Shown here: piece by piece, positions 33,835-34,954 of the stretch
Numbering within the stretch: the stretch's first letter is position 1
Layout: each line of letters opens with the position of its first letter
Assembly: GCA_030620005.1 (NCBI GenBank)
Contig: JAUXAJ010000019.1
Coordinates: 1 to 34,954, forward strand
DNA from: Promethearchaeota archaeon
GTDB taxonomy: Archaea; Asgardarchaeota; Lokiarchaeia; Sigynarchaeales; SOKP01
Direction: 5' to 3'
DNA: 34,954 nucleotides
Program-made: the position numbers and the translations under genes
Notes under the pieces: model-generated
Database searches by the model: none
What the model was told of the DNA's origin: nothing
What the model saw: only the letters and a program-made list of their open reading frames with translations

Positions 33835-34224
33835 TGCTAGATGCCTGTAATTTTTTCAAATTCCATTATATTATAATTCTACTATTAAAATAATTTATTA
33901 TTTTTAATGCTGAAATTTGAGGAACTTTATAGTATAGAAATTATCATTCGTTTTTATATTCCTATAATGCAATCGACTGAATATGTTTTGATTTTATACA
34001 ATTTTTATATGTAATAAAAGTTTCGGTAAATCTACCATGATTTTCACTTTATTTGTATTAAACTTAGAAGTTTTAATTTAAATTAAAGAATATTTAATAG
34101 TAAAATTCATTTTAACGTGAATTTTTAAATGCAAGTATAATATAAAAAGAATTAACTATTAATGAAATTTATAGCTTTATAACTATAAAATAACCTAAAA
34201 TAGCAAAAAAAAAGAAAGATTCTC
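33835..34224. other. Divergent intergenic region, no gene seen
   Basis: 390 nt of about 80 percent A+T between the molybdoenzyme operon (minus) and the dehydrogenase gene (plus). It holds the TATAAA-CGAATGATA element and, toward the plus gene, an ACTATAAAATA box at about 34182-34192. No ORF or structured RNA seen. Confidence 0.5.
33942..33958 (-). promoter_or_regulatory. TATAAAAA-CGAATGATA element, copy 2
   Basis: The complement reads TATAAAAACGAATGATA, about 110-120 nt before the catalytic-subunit ATG. Matches the element upstream of the GPH permease apart from two A. Confidence 0.4.
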
Positions 34225-34954
34225 ATGAAGAAGATTATAGCTATATTAAAAGGCGATGGAATAGGCCATGAGGTCGTTGACGAGGGAATAAAAATTCTAA
34301 AAGTAATAGCTGAATATTCCGAATTTGATTTTGAATTCCAAGAAGCGCCAGCAGGAGCGGCAGTTTTTAAGGAATTTGGAGATCCTCTTCCAGCTAGATC
34401 ATTTGAAACCATGAAAAATTCTGATGCAATATTGTTTGGAGCGATAGGGCTCCCTGATGTACCTCCAGGAGTCGCAGAGAAAGCTACATTTCGCATAAGA
34501 CAAGGGCTTGATTTATATGTTAACTTGAGACCTATAAAACTTTACGATGTAATAAAAGATTGTTGTCCACTGAAAGAGGAATATATAGGAGAGGGAATTG
34601 ATATAGCATTTATTAGAGAAAATTCAGAAGGCGTTTATTCTGGTTTTGATATGGTATTAAGGGATGAACTTGCTCAAACCGTTAAAGTATGCACTAGAAA
34701 GGCCACCGAAAAAATAATTAGATATGCATTTGAACGTGCTAAAAAGAGAGGGAATAAAATAGTAAGCTCAGTCGACAAAGCAAATGTAATGGAGGCAAGC
34801 CGCTTTTGGCGAAAAATATTCCATGAAATTGGGAACGAATATCCAAGCATGAAAACTGAAGATTTCTACTTTGACGCATTCTCATTTTGGTTAATAAAGT
34901 CACCTTATAGATTTCAGACCGTTGTTACTGATAATTTATATGGAGATATTGTCA
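34225..34954 (+). CDS. Isocitrate/3-isopropylmalate dehydrogenase family protein, 3'-partial
   Basis: Beta-decarboxylating NAD(P)-dependent dehydrogenase; first 243 residues present, cut by the window end. Family marks in order: GDGIGHEVVDEGIKIL, FGAIGLPDVPPG, LYVNLRPIKLY, FIRENSEGVYSG (active-site Tyr), VDKANVMEASRFW (catalytic Lys) and VVTDNLYGDI (metal/nucleotide side). Loops fit the isopropylmalate/homoisocitrate/tartrate side better than true isocitrate dehydrogenase, because the phosphorylatable Ser loop is not seen. ATG start; GAAAG about 6-10 nt upstream could serve as ribosome site. Confidence 0.85.
   Translation, partial: MKKIIAILKGDGIGHEVVDEGIKILKVIAEYSEFDFEFQEAPAGAAVFKEFGDPLPARSFETMKNSDAILFGAIGLPDVPPGVAEKATFRIRQGLDLYVNLRPIKLYDVIKDCCPLKEEYIGEGIDIAFIRENSEGVYSGFDMVLRDELAQTVKVCTRKATEKIIRYAFERAKKRGNKIVSSVDKANVMEASRFWRKIFHEIGNEYPSMKTEDFYFDAFSFWLIKSPYRFQTVVTDNLYGDIV

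Noticed and set aside
1..34954. tRNA, rRNA, CRISPR arrays, insertion sequences
   Set aside because: Looked for cloverleaf ends, direct repeats with regular spacing and transposase motifs; none found.

Overview
The window reads as an archaeal chromosome segment, most likely from an Asgard (Promethearchaeota, Lokiarchaeia-like) genome. It is strongly AT-rich. It has a TFIIB-type factor, an archaeal Hef/FANCM-type helicase, a Hel308-type helicase, TATA boxes close to start codons, oligo-T terminators, frequent GTG starts and no bacterial-style operon signals. The Asgard assignment rests on the general look of the proteins (TFB with an extra C-terminal domain, a prenyltransferase-repeat surface protein, many orphan membrane proteins). 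It is inference, not proof. No rRNA, tRNA, CRISPR array or insertion sequence was found.

Layout. 1-1.1 kb: 5'-truncated TFB with an in-frame TAA. 1.3-4.0 kb: large secreted, C-terminally anchored alpha-helical-toroid repeat protein. 4.1-7.5 kb: a DNA-repair operon (small winged-helix-like protein, Hef-like helicase with a worn-out nuclease domain and a PIP-like box, zinc-ribbon protein interrupted by TAG). 7.5-11.1 kb, minus strand: small zinc protein, a Hel308-like helicase carrying a SWIM zinc finger, then a decayed ORF and a 55-residue ORF. 11.2-14.6 kb: three adjacent unrecognised membrane proteins. 14.8-18.9 kb: a PP-loop (sugar amidotransferase-like) enzyme and two GNAT-fold proteins, each with its own promoter. 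18.9-22.5 kb: a multi-TM protein, a small winged-helix-like protein, a PfkB sugar/nucleoside kinase and a DUF998 membrane protein. 22.6-23.2 kb: a DUF433/DUF5615 toxin-antitoxin pair. 23.5-28.9 kb: a catabolic island of two C45 Ntn-hydrolase acyltransferases, a D-aminoacylase and an M28 peptidase. The island is bounded on both sides by 5' fragments of unrelated genes that point inward. 29.2-33.8 kb, minus strand: a GPH/MFS permease and a two-subunit molybdopterin oxidoreductase. 34.2 kb to the end: 5' part of an isocitrate/isopropylmalate dehydrogenase family gene.

How the parts may work together. The 4-11 kb block is a repair/replication-restart neighbourhood (Hef plus Hel308). The 23.5-34 kb block looks like uptake and hydrolysis of N-acylated or D-amino-acid-containing compounds. 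The permease and the molybdoenzyme carry the same TATA-overlapping upstream element.

Four points stand out. A T6C-TATA promoter signature recurs at the first 20 kb of genes only. TAG is not used as a stop by any of 25 intact genes, while one zinc-ribbon gene carries an in-frame TAG. Several small genes are disrupted by single stops or frameshifts. The acyltransferase island has truncated gene 5' ends at both borders.
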